DNA of 64,000 nucleotides, taken from the NCBI GenBank assembly GCA_016721735.1, contig JADKHM010000015.1, positions 124,001 through 188,000 on the forward strand. The letters are read 5' to 3'. The stretch comes from Flavobacterium sp. (GTDB lineage Bacteria; Bacteroidota; Bacteroidia; Flavobacteriales; Flavobacteriaceae). The translations under genes and the position numbers were made by a program. Shown here one piece after another: positions 8,089 through 15,918 of this stretch; positions within the stretch are counted from its first letter, which is position 1; each line of letters opens with the position of its first letter. The notes beneath the pieces are model-generated. The model had not been told where the DNA came from and searched no databases. It saw nothing but the letters and a program-made list of their open reading frames with translations.

Positions 8089-8832
8089 ATGAAAAAGCTG
8101 TTAGACCATATAAATAAGGAGAATCTTCCAAAACATCTGGCCATTATCATGGACGGAAATGGGCGTTGGGCGAAACAAAAAGGATTGATGAGAACAGTTG
8201 GGCACGAAAACGGGTCGAAATCTGTTCGCGTTGCTGTTGAAACCTGTGCCAAATTAGGAATCGAAAACCTGACTTTGTATGCCTTTTCTACGGAAAATTG
8301 GAATCGGCCAAAATTAGAAGTGGAGATTTTGATGAAATTACTCATCAATTCACTCAAAAGTGAAGTTAAGAGTCTAATTGAAAATGATATTAAACTTTTA
8401 ACTATCGGTAATATAGAAAGGCTGCCAAAATCTGCGCATAAAAAACTGTTAGATGTTATCGAAAAGACCAAGAATAATCAACGAATGACATTAACAATTG
8501 CGTTGAGTTATGGTTCGCGAGAAGAAATTATTCATGCCGTGAAAGATATCTCTAGTAAAGTTAAAAATAATATAATTTCAATAGATAGTATTGACGAATC
8601 AATTATAAATCAACATCTTTACACGCGAAATTTGCCAGATGTCGATTTGTTAATTAGAACTAGTGGTGAACACAGAATTAGCAATTTCCTGCTTTGGCAA
8701 ATTGCCTATGCTGAATTGTATTTCACAAACGTTTTGTGGCCAGATTTTGGGGAAGATGATTTGTACGAAGCGATAATAAGTTATCAAAATAGAGAAAGAA
8801 GGTTTGGAAAAACAAGTGAACAAATTAAATAA
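8089..8832 (+). CDS. uppS: Isoprenyl transferase / undecaprenyl diphosphate synthase
   Basis: Cis-prenyltransferase that adds isopentenyl units to farnesyl diphosphate to give the C55 lipid carrier for peptidoglycan and surface glycans. The 247-residue length fits. Seen: MDGNGRWAK with the catalytic Asp22, LTLYAFSTENW, and the C-terminal RTSGE motif followed by the usual ISNFLLWQIAYAELYF region. I chose the ATG at 8089, 1 bp after the previous stop, over an in-frame codon at 8056 inside the DUF6089 gene. Its 3' end overlaps the start of bamA. Confidence 0.95.
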   Translation: MKKLLDHINKENLPKHLAIIMDGNGRWAKQKGLMRTVGHENGSKSVRVAVETCAKLGIENLTLYAFSTENWNRPKLEVEILMKLLINSLKSEVKSLIENDIKLLTIGNIERLPKSAHKKLLDVIEKTKNNQRMTLTIALSYGSREEIIHAVKDISSKVKNNIISIDSIDESIINQHLYTRNLPDVDLLIRTSGEHRISNFLLWQIAYAELYFTNVLWPDFGEDDLYEAIISYQNRERRFGKTSEQIK

Positions 8833-11470
8833 ATTTTTAGTGTTAAATAAAGGATTAAGGTTAGCCGTTCTCGTATCGCTGTTTGGTTGGATTTCTCAAA
8901 TAAATGCTCAAGATAATATTCCCTTCGATCAAGGAGTAAAATATATTTTGGCCAACGTAGATGTTACCGGAAAGATAAGTTTTAACAAGCAAACCGTAGT
9001 GACATTCGCTGGTTTAGAAAAAGGTCAAGAAATTACAATTCCTGGCGAAGAAATAAGCAATGCGATTAAGAAATTAGGTAAATTAGGTTTGTTTAGCGAG
9101 ATTGATTTTTTTGTAACGAAAACGGTTGGCGATAGCTTGTTTCTTGAACTCAATATTAATGAATTGCCGAAACTAAGCGAAGTGAAGTTCGCAGGCATCA
9201 AGAAGAAAAAGTCGGAAGAACTGATCAAAGAAAATGGATTAACCAAAGGCAAAATTGTCAATGAAAATCTGATTACTACTACCAAAAACTACATTGAAAA
9301 CAAATATAAAAAAGACGGCTTTTATAATAGTAAAGTGACTATTCGTACAATTCCAGATACTACATCTGGAAATGAAGTTAAGATGTTTGTGAATGTCTTT
9401 AAAGGAAACAAAATAAAAGTCAAGGATATTGCGTTTTCTGGCAACGCAAAGTTTTCAGACAATAAACTTCGAAAGGCAATGAAAAATACGAAGGAAAAAA
9501 ATCCGATTCGTATTTTCAAAGCTTCCAAGTATATTAAGGAAAAGTATAAAGAAGATTTGGCAAAAATCATCAGTAAGTATAAAGAAAATGGTTATCGAGA
9601 CGCCCGCGTGGTTTCTGACACTGTTGCCTTTGATAAGAACAAGAAAGACTTGTCAATAAAAATTAATATTGAAGAAGGACATAAGTACTATTTTGGAAAT
9701 ATTAAGTTCTTAGGCAATACTATATACCCAGATAACGGATTACGCAATATTCTTGGTATTAAAAAAGGAGATGTCTACAATGGCGTTTTGTTGGAAAAAA
9801 GAATTGCAGACAAATCGAAACCAGATGGAGAAGACATTACGAATTTATACCAAAATAATGGTTATTTGTTTTCAAACATCAATGCTGTCGAGGTAAAAAC
9901 AAGCAATGACACCATCGATTTTGAAATCCGTATTGTAGAAGGGCCGCTTGCGTACTTCAATAACATTACGGTAGTTGGTAACGACAAGACCAATGACAAA
10001 GTAATATATCGAGAATTACGAACCAAACCTGGTCAAAAATATAGTAAAGAAGAACTAGTACGTACTATCAGAGAGATTGGTCAACTTGGTTATTTTGACC
10101 CTGAAGCCATCGAACCTGTTTTTAAGAATGTAGATGCTGGCGCAGGTACAGTAGACATTGAGTACAAACTAGTCGAAAAAGGATCCAGTCAAATTGAATT
10201 ACAAGGTGGTTATGGAGGTGGCGGATTTATTGGGACATTAGGTCTTTCATTTAATAACTTTTCCGCACGAAATATATTCAAAAAAGATGCTTACAGACCT
10301 TTACCGATGGGTGATGGACAAAAAGTTGCACTTAGATTTCAAGCTAGTTCATTTTTTCAAACCTATAGTTTATCGTTTACAGAACCATGGTTTGGAGGAA
10401 AAAAACCTATTCAATTTAGCAGCTCATTGGCTTATAGTAAGCAGTTTGCAAATACTGGTACTGGTGTAGATAAAAGCAGAAGTTTCAACATTATTTCCGC
10501 CAATGTTGGTATTGCAAGAAGGCTTAACTTTCCTGATGACTTTTTTGTATTGTCACAGTCTCTTAGTTTTCAATTTTACGACCTAAATAATTACAATATT
10601 GGACTATTTACATTTGGAGATGGAACCTCTCGAAACCTTGCATACACTATTGGATTAAGCAGAAATAACAAAGGAGTAAATCCAATTTTCCCAATGTATG
10701 GTTCTGAATTCAGTATTTCTGGAAAGTTTACAATTCCTTATTCATTGTTTGATAATGTAGACTATGCTAATTTGGGCAACCTTGAAGAATATAAAAGACA
10801 GAACGAGGGCTCAACGCAAATCCCTAATGCTAATGGACAAGGATTCATTAACCCAGGAGATTATATTGATGCCAACGGTAACAAAGTAGATACCTACCAA
10901 GAAGCAGCTGCCGACGTCAGTAAAGTAGATCAAAAAAGATTCAACTGGTTGGAGTACTACAAAATTAAGTTCAAAGCAGACTGGTTTACCAAAATTTATG
11001 GTAAATTAGTGCTACGAACTTTAAGCGAATTCGGTTATCTTGGCACCTACAATAATGACAGAGGACTTGTTCCTTTTGAGCGCTTTTTTGTTGGAGGTGA
11101 CGGTTTAGCCAATTTTGCCCAAGACGGAAGAGAAATTGTACAATTAAGAGGTTATCCTAACAATTCGCTATCTTCGAATAACGGAGGTCCGATATATAAC
11201 AAGTTTTCTTTGGAAATGAGATTTCCGGTGACGTTAAAAGCTGCAGCCTCTATTTATTTGCTAGGATTCGTAGAAGGTGGAAATGCATATGAAACATTCA
11301 GCACGTACAATCCCTTTCAACTAAAACGATCAGCTGGTGCTGGACTAAGAATTTTTATGCCAGCTTTCGGTTTACTCGGAATTGATTTTGGTTATGGATT
11401 TGATCCACTAAGTGGACAAACAAAAGCAAATGGATTGGAAACTCATTTTATTATTGGTCAGCAATTTTAA
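8804..11470 (+). CDS. bamA: Outer-membrane protein assembly factor BamA
   Basis: Core Omp85 protein that inserts beta-barrel proteins into the outer membrane. About 888 residues, longer than the E. coli homologue (about 810) but usual for this phylum. It has a signal peptide (cleavage near INAQ), several POTRA domains over roughly residues 40-450 (VTGKISF, LPKLSEVKFAG, VKDIAFSGNAKF, YYFGNIKFLGNTIY, NNITVVGN), then the 16-strand barrel. There is no ATG at the start: candidates are TTG 8804 and GTG 8816, both overlapping the end of uppS. This suggests translational coupling; I list the upstream one. The Skp-like genes follow. Confidence 0.95.
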   Translation: MEKQVNKLNKFLVLNKGLRLAVLVSLFGWISQINAQDNIPFDQGVKYILANVDVTGKISFNKQTVVTFAGLEKGQEITIPGEEISNAIKKLGKLGLFSEIDFFVTKTVGDSLFLELNINELPKLSEVKFAGIKKKKSEELIKENGLTKGKIVNENLITTTKNYIENKYKKDGFYNSKVTIRTIPDTTSGNEVKMFVNVFKGNKIKVKDIAFSGNAKFSDNKLRKAMKNTKEKNPIRIFKASKYIKEKYKEDLAKIISKYKENGYRDARVVSDTVAFDKNKKDLSIKINIEEGHKYYFGNIKFLGNTIYPDNGLRNILGIKKGDVYNGVLLEKRIADKSKPDGEDITNLYQNNGYLFSNINAVEVKTSNDTIDFEIRIVEGPLAYFNNITVVGNDKTNDKVIYRELRTKPGQKYSKEELVRTIREIGQLGYFDPEAIEPVFKNVDAGAGTVDIEYKLVEKGSSQIELQGGYGGGGFIGTLGLSFNNFSARNIFKKDAYRPLPMGDGQKVALRFQASSFFQTYSLSFTEPWFGGKKPIQFSSSLAYSKQFANTGTGVDKSRSFNIISANVGIARRLNFPDDFFVLSQSLSFQFYDLNNYNIGLFTFGDGTSRNLAYTIGLSRNNKGVNPIFPMYGSEFSISGKFTIPYSLFDNVDYANLGNLEEYKRQNEGSTQIPNANGQGFINPGDYIDANGNKVDTYQEAAADVSKVDQKRFNWLEYYKIKFKADWFTKIYGKLVLRTLSEFGYLGTYNNDRGLVPFERFFVGGDGLANFAQDGREIVQLRGYPNNSLSSNNGGPIYNKFSLEMRFPVTLKAAASIYLLGFVEGGNAYETFSTYNPFQLKRSAGAGLRIFMPAFGLLGIDFGYGFDPLSGQTKANGLETHFIIGQQF

Positions 11471-11485
11471 AATTAACTATATTTG
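11454..11485 (+). promoter_or_regulatory. Promoter upstream of the Skp-like pair
   Basis: TTG at 11454-11456, a 21-bp spacer and TATATTTG at 11478-11485 fit the Bacteroidota sigma-A pattern well. It overlaps the 3' end of bamA and lies 32 bp upstream of the ATG at 11518. The chaperone pair can therefore be transcribed apart from bamA. Confidence 0.6.
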
Positions 11486-11517
11486 GCATGGAATTTTCTA
11501 ACGAAATTTTGAAAAGT

Positions 11518-12727
11518 ATGAAAAAACATATTGTATTACTGTTGCTTTTGACCTCTGCATTTACTATGGTTCATGGGCAATCTAGAGGCGTTAAGATAGG
11601 TTACATCGATATGGAATACATACTTCAAAATGTACCAGATTATAATGAAGCAAAAAATCAATTAGAGCAGAAAGCTCAAAAATGGAAACAAGAAATTGAA
11701 ACCAAGAAAAATGAAATTTCCAGATTGAAAGATCTTTTGGCCACCGAAAGAGTACTATTAACTAAAGAACTTTTGGAAGAAAGAGAAGAGGAAATCGCAT
11801 TTCAAGAAAAAGAATTATTAGATTATCAGGAAAAAAGATTTGGGCCAAAGGGAGATTTGACAATTCAAAAAGCAGTTTTAGCGCAACCAGTTCAAGATCA
11901 AGTTTTTAATGCCGCTCAAGACATTGCTGAAGCAAAGAAATATGATTTCATTTTAAACAAAACTTCTGACTTAACTATTTTATTTGCCGCAAAGCGATAT
12001 GATATCAGCGATCAAGTAATACGTGTAATTACGAGAACAAATAAGAGAAATCAGCTTACAAAGAAACAATTGAAAGAAGAAGAAGCTAAGGAAGCCAAAG
12101 AAGATATGGTAGATGAAAGTCCCGCTTTAGCAGAAAGAAATAAAAAGCTTGAAGAAAGAAAAGCAGCACGAGAGAAATTGATTGCTGATAGAAAAGCACT
12201 CGCTGACGAGAAAAAAACTTGCGCTCGAAGAGAAGAAAAAACAAGTAAAAGCTGAAAAGGACGCATTAAAAAACGGAACACCATTACCCAAAAAAAATGA
12301 TGTGCTAAGTCAGAATCCGCCTGATTCGGCCGCCGTAAAAGTTGCGAAGAATCTAAAACCCGTTGCACCTAAAAGGGAGATTGACAGTACTCTAATCATC
12401 AAGAAGCAAAAAGCCGCAGAAGAAAGAGCGAAAGTTCTAGCTGATCGTAAAAAAGCAGTTGAAGATAAGAAGAAGCAACTTAAAGATTCGAAAGCAGGAA
12501 ATGAAACAACTCCTAAGAAAGATTCCATTCCTACTAAAAGTGAAGTAAATTTACCCGTAGAAAAACAAATTAAAAAGGCTACAGATACAGTTGCCACAAA
12601 TAAAAAACAAAAAACAGCCGAAGAACGAGCTAAAATAATTGCAGATCGTAAAAAAGCAATTGAAGATAAAAAGAAAAAAGCAATCGAAGATAGAGAAGCT
12701 GCAAAAAAAGCAAAAGAAGGAAAATAG
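11518..12727 (+). CDS. Skp/OmpH-family periplasmic chaperone with long charged tail, frameshifted at an A7 run
   Basis: Periplasmic chaperone family that holds unfolded outer-membrane proteins. It has a signal peptide (about residues 1-21, ending VHGQ), the VGYIDMEYIL-type OmpH start, long coiled-coil arms and the closing YDFILNK / LTILFA strand. The usual family domain ends near residue 180; here a Lys/Glu/Ala-rich tail follows. The starting frame stops at 12255. Removing one A from the seven-A run at 12209-12215 joins it to a frame ending at 12727, giving 402 residues in whole codons, with two AEERAK..ADRKKA.EDKKK repeats in the tail. Either sequence error, a mutation that shortens the tail, or slippage. 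I chose ATG 11518, at the signal peptide. Confidence 0.75.
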
Positions 12728-12768
12728 TTTGTTGAATTAGTTTAAGAACAGTTAATTAATATTTAAAA

Positions 12769-13272
12769 ATGAAGAAAGAATTTAAAATCCTAGTAGTAGC
12801 AGCGTTTCTATTCGTTGTAGGTAATCAAAGAATTCACGCACAAGCTAAAGTAGCCCACGTAGACGTTAGCGAATTAATGGCTAAAATGCCTGCCATGTTA
12901 GAAGCTCAAAAACAATTGGAAAAATTAAGTGGTACATATGATGCCGAATATAAAACCATGGTTGATGAGTATCAAAATAAACTTAAAAAATACGAGCAGG
13001 AAGCAACTACCGTAACTGATGCAGTCAATGAAACTAGATCAAAAGAAGTTCAAGACATGCAAAAGAGAATCGTAGATTATAGAGATAATGCTCAAAAAGA
13101 ACTACAACAAAAGGAAGCTGATATCGTAAAACCAATTATGGAAAAAGTAAAAGCCTCTATTCAAAAAGTTGGAAAAGCAAAAGGATATCAGTACGTACTC
13201 AACTCAGAAGGCCTTCTTTTGACAGACGGTCCAAATTTGACTGCTGATATCAAGAAAGATTTAGGATTTTAA
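12769..13272 (+). CDS. OmpH/Skp-family periplasmic chaperone
   Basis: A 167-residue Skp-like protein: signal peptide to about residue 25 (HAQA), the VAHVDVSELMAKMP core, a helical hairpin arm rich in Lys, Glu and Gln, and the closing YQYVLNSEGLLLTDGPNLT strand. The length is normal for Skp. It lies directly after the longer, tailed paralogue and downstream of bamA, the standard setting for outer-membrane biogenesis chaperones. It probably shares a transcript with the first copy and is ended by a strong terminator. Confidence 0.9.
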   Translation: MKKEFKILVVAAFLFVVGNQRIHAQAKVAHVDVSELMAKMPAMLEAQKQLEKLSGTYDAEYKTMVDEYQNKLKKYEQEATTVTDAVNETRSKEVQDMQKRIVDYRDNAQKELQQKEADIVKPIMEKVKASIQKVGKAKGYQYVLNSEGLLLTDGPNLTADIKKDLGF

Positions 13273-13293
13273 TTCCACAATTGCCACTCAATG

Positions 13294-13334
13294 AACTACT
13301 CAATTCGAACTTCGGATTGAGTAGTTTTTTTTTA
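13294..13334 (+). terminator. Rho-independent terminator after the Skp-like genes
   Basis: An 11-bp stem (AACTACTCAAT at 13294-13304 with ATTGAGTAGTT at 13316-13326), further extendable inside through CGAA/TTCG, is followed by a run of nine or more Ts. It is a strong textbook terminator just before murI. Confidence 0.9.
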
Positions 13335-13340
13335 CCTTTG
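13333..13340 (+). promoter_or_regulatory. -7 box immediately before murI
   Basis: TACCTTTG fits TAnnTTTG but ends only 5 bp before the murI ATG, and it overlaps the T-run of the preceding terminator. If used, transcription would start at or next to the start codon and give a leaderless message. No good -33 box at normal spacing. Confidence 0.35.
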
Positions 13341-13345
13341 TTTTT

Positions 13346-14122
13346 ATGATTAACAATAATCCCATTGGACTTTTTGATTCTGGTGTAGGTGGCACTTCCA
13401 TTTGGTCGGCAATTCATACATTAATGCCAAATGAGGACACCATCTATCTCGCCGATAGCAAAAATGCACCATACGGCGTGAAGTCAAAAGAAGAAATAAT
13501 AGCACTTTGTATCAAGAACACCGAATTTCTGCTATCAAAAAAGGCGAAAATAATCGTGGTGGCTTGCAATACGGCTACAACGAATGCCATCAAGGAGTTA
13601 CGAGCGCGCTATGAAGTTCCGTTTATTGGGATTGAGCCAGCGATTAAACCGGCAGTCCTGCATTCAAGCACACAAATAATTGGTATTCTAGCGACAAAAG
13701 GAACGTTAAGCAGCGAGTTGTTTAACAAGTCTCTCGAGATGTATCAGGATACAAAAATTGTTGAACAAGTTGGGTACGGTTTAGTTGAGCTCATTGAAAA
13801 TGGTGAATTGGAATCTCCTAAAATGACAGAACTACTGCATTCCTACGTAGATCCAATGGTCAAAAAAAATATAGATTACTTGGTATTAGGCTGCAGTCAT
13901 TATCCATTTTTGATACCACAGTTAAGAAAAATACTTCCTAGTCACGTTACCATAATCGACTCCGGAGAGGCAGTTGCCAGACAAACCTTAAACATCTTGA
14001 AAGAGAAAGTTGGATTGCATGAAGAAGCGGAAGGTAAGAATTTGTTTTACAGTAATGGGAACACAAGAGTGCTACAAGAAATTCTTAACAATAAGTACAA
14101 AGTACTTTATGAAGACTTTTGA
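13346..14122 (+). CDS. murI: Glutamate racemase
   Basis: Interconverts L- and D-glutamate to supply D-Glu for peptidoglycan. The 258-residue length is normal. Seen: the IGLFDSGVGGTS start, the first catalytic cysteine Cys74 in VVACNTATTNA, and the second, Cys183, in LGCSHYPFL. It is convergent with the gamma-carbonic anhydrase gene (2-bp gap) and separated from the Skp genes by a terminator, so it is likely a single-gene unit. Confidence 0.96.
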   Translation: MINNNPIGLFDSGVGGTSIWSAIHTLMPNEDTIYLADSKNAPYGVKSKEEIIALCIKNTEFLLSKKAKIIVVACNTATTNAIKELRARYEVPFIGIEPAIKPAVLHSSTQIIGILATKGTLSSELFNKSLEMYQDTKIVEQVGYGLVELIENGELESPKMTELLHSYVDPMVKKNIDYLVLGCSHYPFLIPQLRKILPSHVTIIDSGEAVARQTLNILKEKVGLHEEAEGKNLFYSNGNTRVLQEILNNKYKVLYEDF

Positions 14123-14124
14123 TT

Positions 14125-14643
14125 TTACTTGGCATCTTTATACCACTCAGAATACATTACGTAGTTTTTGGCAATACGACTACTTTCGTCACTGAAATCG
14201 GAAGTGTCAAGTTCCTTTACCCATTTTGCCGGTACCCCAGCATAAATTGAACCTGAAGGCACTATCGTATTTTGAGTAACTACTGCGCCTGCAGCAATAA
14301 TAGAATTACTTCCTATATGGCAGTTATCCATGATGATGGCTCCCATACCCACTAAGACATTGTCTTCAATTGTACATCCATGAACAATCGCATTATGTCC
14401 AACGGATACATTATTACCAATTACTGTAGCGTGCTTTTGATAGGTGCAATGTATTATAGCACCGTCCTGAATATTGACTCTACTTCCCATAGTGATTGAA
14501 TTAACATCACCTCTTATCACTGCATTAAACCAAATGCTGCATGAAGTTCCCATAGTAACTTCTCCGACAATCGTAGCATTTTCGGCAATAAAACAGTCCA
14601 TTGGAATTATCGGACTTTTTCCGTTTATAGTTTTTATTATCAT
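14125..14643 (-). CDS. Gamma-carbonic anhydrase-like hexapeptide protein
   Basis: A 172-residue left-handed beta-helix protein of the YrdA/PaaY/CaiE group. Hexapeptide repeats (IVGEVTMG, VIRGDVNSITMGSRVNIQDGAIIH, VGMGAIIMDNCHIG) run through the whole length. Metal-binding His residues are visible in AIIHCTYQKHATVIG and VGHNAIVHGCT. The family binds Zn/Fe, but carbonic anhydrase activity differs between members, so the reaction is not certain. I chose the ATG at 14643; an in-frame start at 14661 would run into the terminator of the upstream gene. Confidence 0.88.
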   Translation of the reverse strand: MIIKTINGKSPIIPMDCFIAENATIVGEVTMGTSCSIWFNAVIRGDVNSITMGSRVNIQDGAIIHCTYQKHATVIGNNVSVGHNAIVHGCTIEDNVLVGMGAIIMDNCHIGSNSIIAAGAVVTQNTIVPSGSIYAGVPAKWVKELDTSDFSDESSRIAKNYVMYSEWYKDAK

Positions 14644-14645
14644 TG

Positions 14646-14674
14646 CAAAAAAAAGTCCCATGATATTGGGACTT
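14646..14674 (-). terminator. Terminator after the PorP/SprF gene
   Basis: An 8-bp perfect stem (AAGTCCCA / TGGGACTT) with a 6-nt loop, followed on the minus strand by about eight Ts. It ends the PorP/SprF gene and lies just upstream of the gamma-carbonic anhydrase ATG. Confidence 0.85.
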
Positions 14675-14685
14675 GTGTTAAATTC

Positions 14686-15684
14686 TTATGGATTAATCGC
14701 TGGGCAATTACAGTGATATTTCTCTGGTTTACAGAAGATGTTCATACCCAATGTAATTTGGTGAAATCCTCCATTATCAAATTTGACAGCGCCAGTGATT
14801 ACTGAATACGTGTAGGAGAACATATAGTTCTTATAGTTTAACCCCACAATTGGTGTAATATACTGTAGTTTTTGCGTTTCAGTGCTGTTTCCACTTCTGT
14901 ACTCTGCACCATCTAAACTTCTTCTATAAGACAATCCACCCCAAAGTTTTCCGATTTCCAATTGCTTGTAAACTTTTAAATTTACATCAATTGATTTTTC
15001 TTTAGTTTGATTTACCAATTGAAACATAAACGACGGCTCCCAAAGCAACCCATCTTCGTTACCAAAAACATAACCTGAATTGATTATCACTTTTCTAATA
15101 TTGTCGTCTTCAAATTCAGAGTAAATTTTTCTTCTTGTTTCGATTGCATTTTTAACTGTAACATGTGTATAAAACTCTAAGTAATTGTAAGACATCCCAA
15201 CATCAACGTTAAAATAAGAGTACTTCTGAACAATAGTTCCATCAATATTCGGATCAAATTCTCTAAATTCAGTTTCGTCTAAAGAACTTTGAACTAGTCC
15301 AACGCTCATACCAAAAGAAACTTGATTCAAATCGACAGCATCTCTAGAAAACATGATATGATGCGCATATGTTGCTTTTATTCCTTTTTGAGAATGGTAA
15401 CCGTTTTTGTCATTATAAACAATAACTCCAGCACCCGATTGATCACTTTCTCCAATTTTTCCATTAAAACTTAATGTTTGCATTGCTGGCGCATCTTTTT
15501 GCCCAAACCACTGCTGACGTCCAGTCAATCTTAATTTTGAACAACTAGAAGCTCCCGCCATTGAAGGATGCAATAAATAGTAATTATCCGACAAGTAATC
15601 TGAATATACCGCTATTCCCTCTTGAGAGAAAGAATTTTGACAAACAAAAAACACAATCAATAATAATAATTTTTTTATATTCAT
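14686..15684 (-). CDS. PorP/SprF-family type IX secretion membrane protein
   Basis: A 332-residue outer-membrane beta-barrel protein of the PorP/SprF family: signal peptide (about 1-20, ending NSFSQ), an early YLLHPSMAG motif typical of the family, then many alternating strands to the C-terminus. Family members are usually encoded next to large T9SS type B substrates; in F. johnsoniae SprF is needed for surface delivery of SprB. Here it follows the giant type B adhesin on the same strand, so a dedicated role in that protein's delivery or anchoring is a strong inference. A TATCTTTG box about 160 bp upstream suggests its own promoter and a long leader. Confidence 0.88.
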   Translation of the reverse strand: MNIKKLLLLIVFFVCQNSFSQEGIAVYSDYLSDNYYLLHPSMAGASSCSKLRLTGRQQWFGQKDAPAMQTLSFNGKIGESDQSGAGVIVYNDKNGYHSQKGIKATYAHHIMFSRDAVDLNQVSFGMSVGLVQSSLDETEFREFDPNIDGTIVQKYSYFNVDVGMSYNYLEFYTHVTVKNAIETRRKIYSEFEDDNIRKVIINSGYVFGNEDGLLWEPSFMFQLVNQTKEKSIDVNLKVYKQLEIGKLWGGLSYRRSLDGAEYRSGNSTETQKLQYITPIVGLNYKNYMFSYTYSVITGAVKFDNGGFHQITLGMNIFCKPEKYHCNCPAINP

Positions 15685-15842
15685 TTTATGTATCGTTTTA
15701 GTGGAAAATGGGGCTTAAACTTTTATTACTTATCCTCTAATTTCTTTAATTAATCTATTCAACTCTTTTTGGAACAACCTTACCAAACCCGTAACTGACT
15801 GATGTAAAACTCATCCAATTTAAGATTTTTTTGGGAACCTGT

Positions 15843-15850
15843 CAAAGATA
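15843..15850 (-). promoter_or_regulatory. Candidate -7 box for the PorP/SprF gene
   Basis: TATCTTTG on the minus strand fits TAnnTTTG. A TTG at 15877-15879 gives a 26-bp spacer, longer than usual. If used, the leader would be about 150 nt. Apart from this box I see nothing definite in the 234-bp gap 15685-15918. Confidence 0.35.
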
Positions 15851-15918
15851 TAAATTTTTGTATTAGCTTGTCTATTCAATTTAAAAATATTCCTTGAAGA
15901 ATGTCCCAATTTTATTCT

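Noticed and set aside
12209..12215. Programmed -1 ribosomal frameshift site in the Skp-like gene
   Set aside because: The frame needed is reached by skipping a base (+1) and not by -1 slippage, and the codons do not fit the X XXY YYZ pattern in the reading frame. Error or polymerase slippage fits better.
12051..12597. Minus-strand frames opposite the Skp tail
   Set aside because: The Leu/Ser/Phe-rich translation is the complement of Lys/Glu/Ala codons; no start context or family match.
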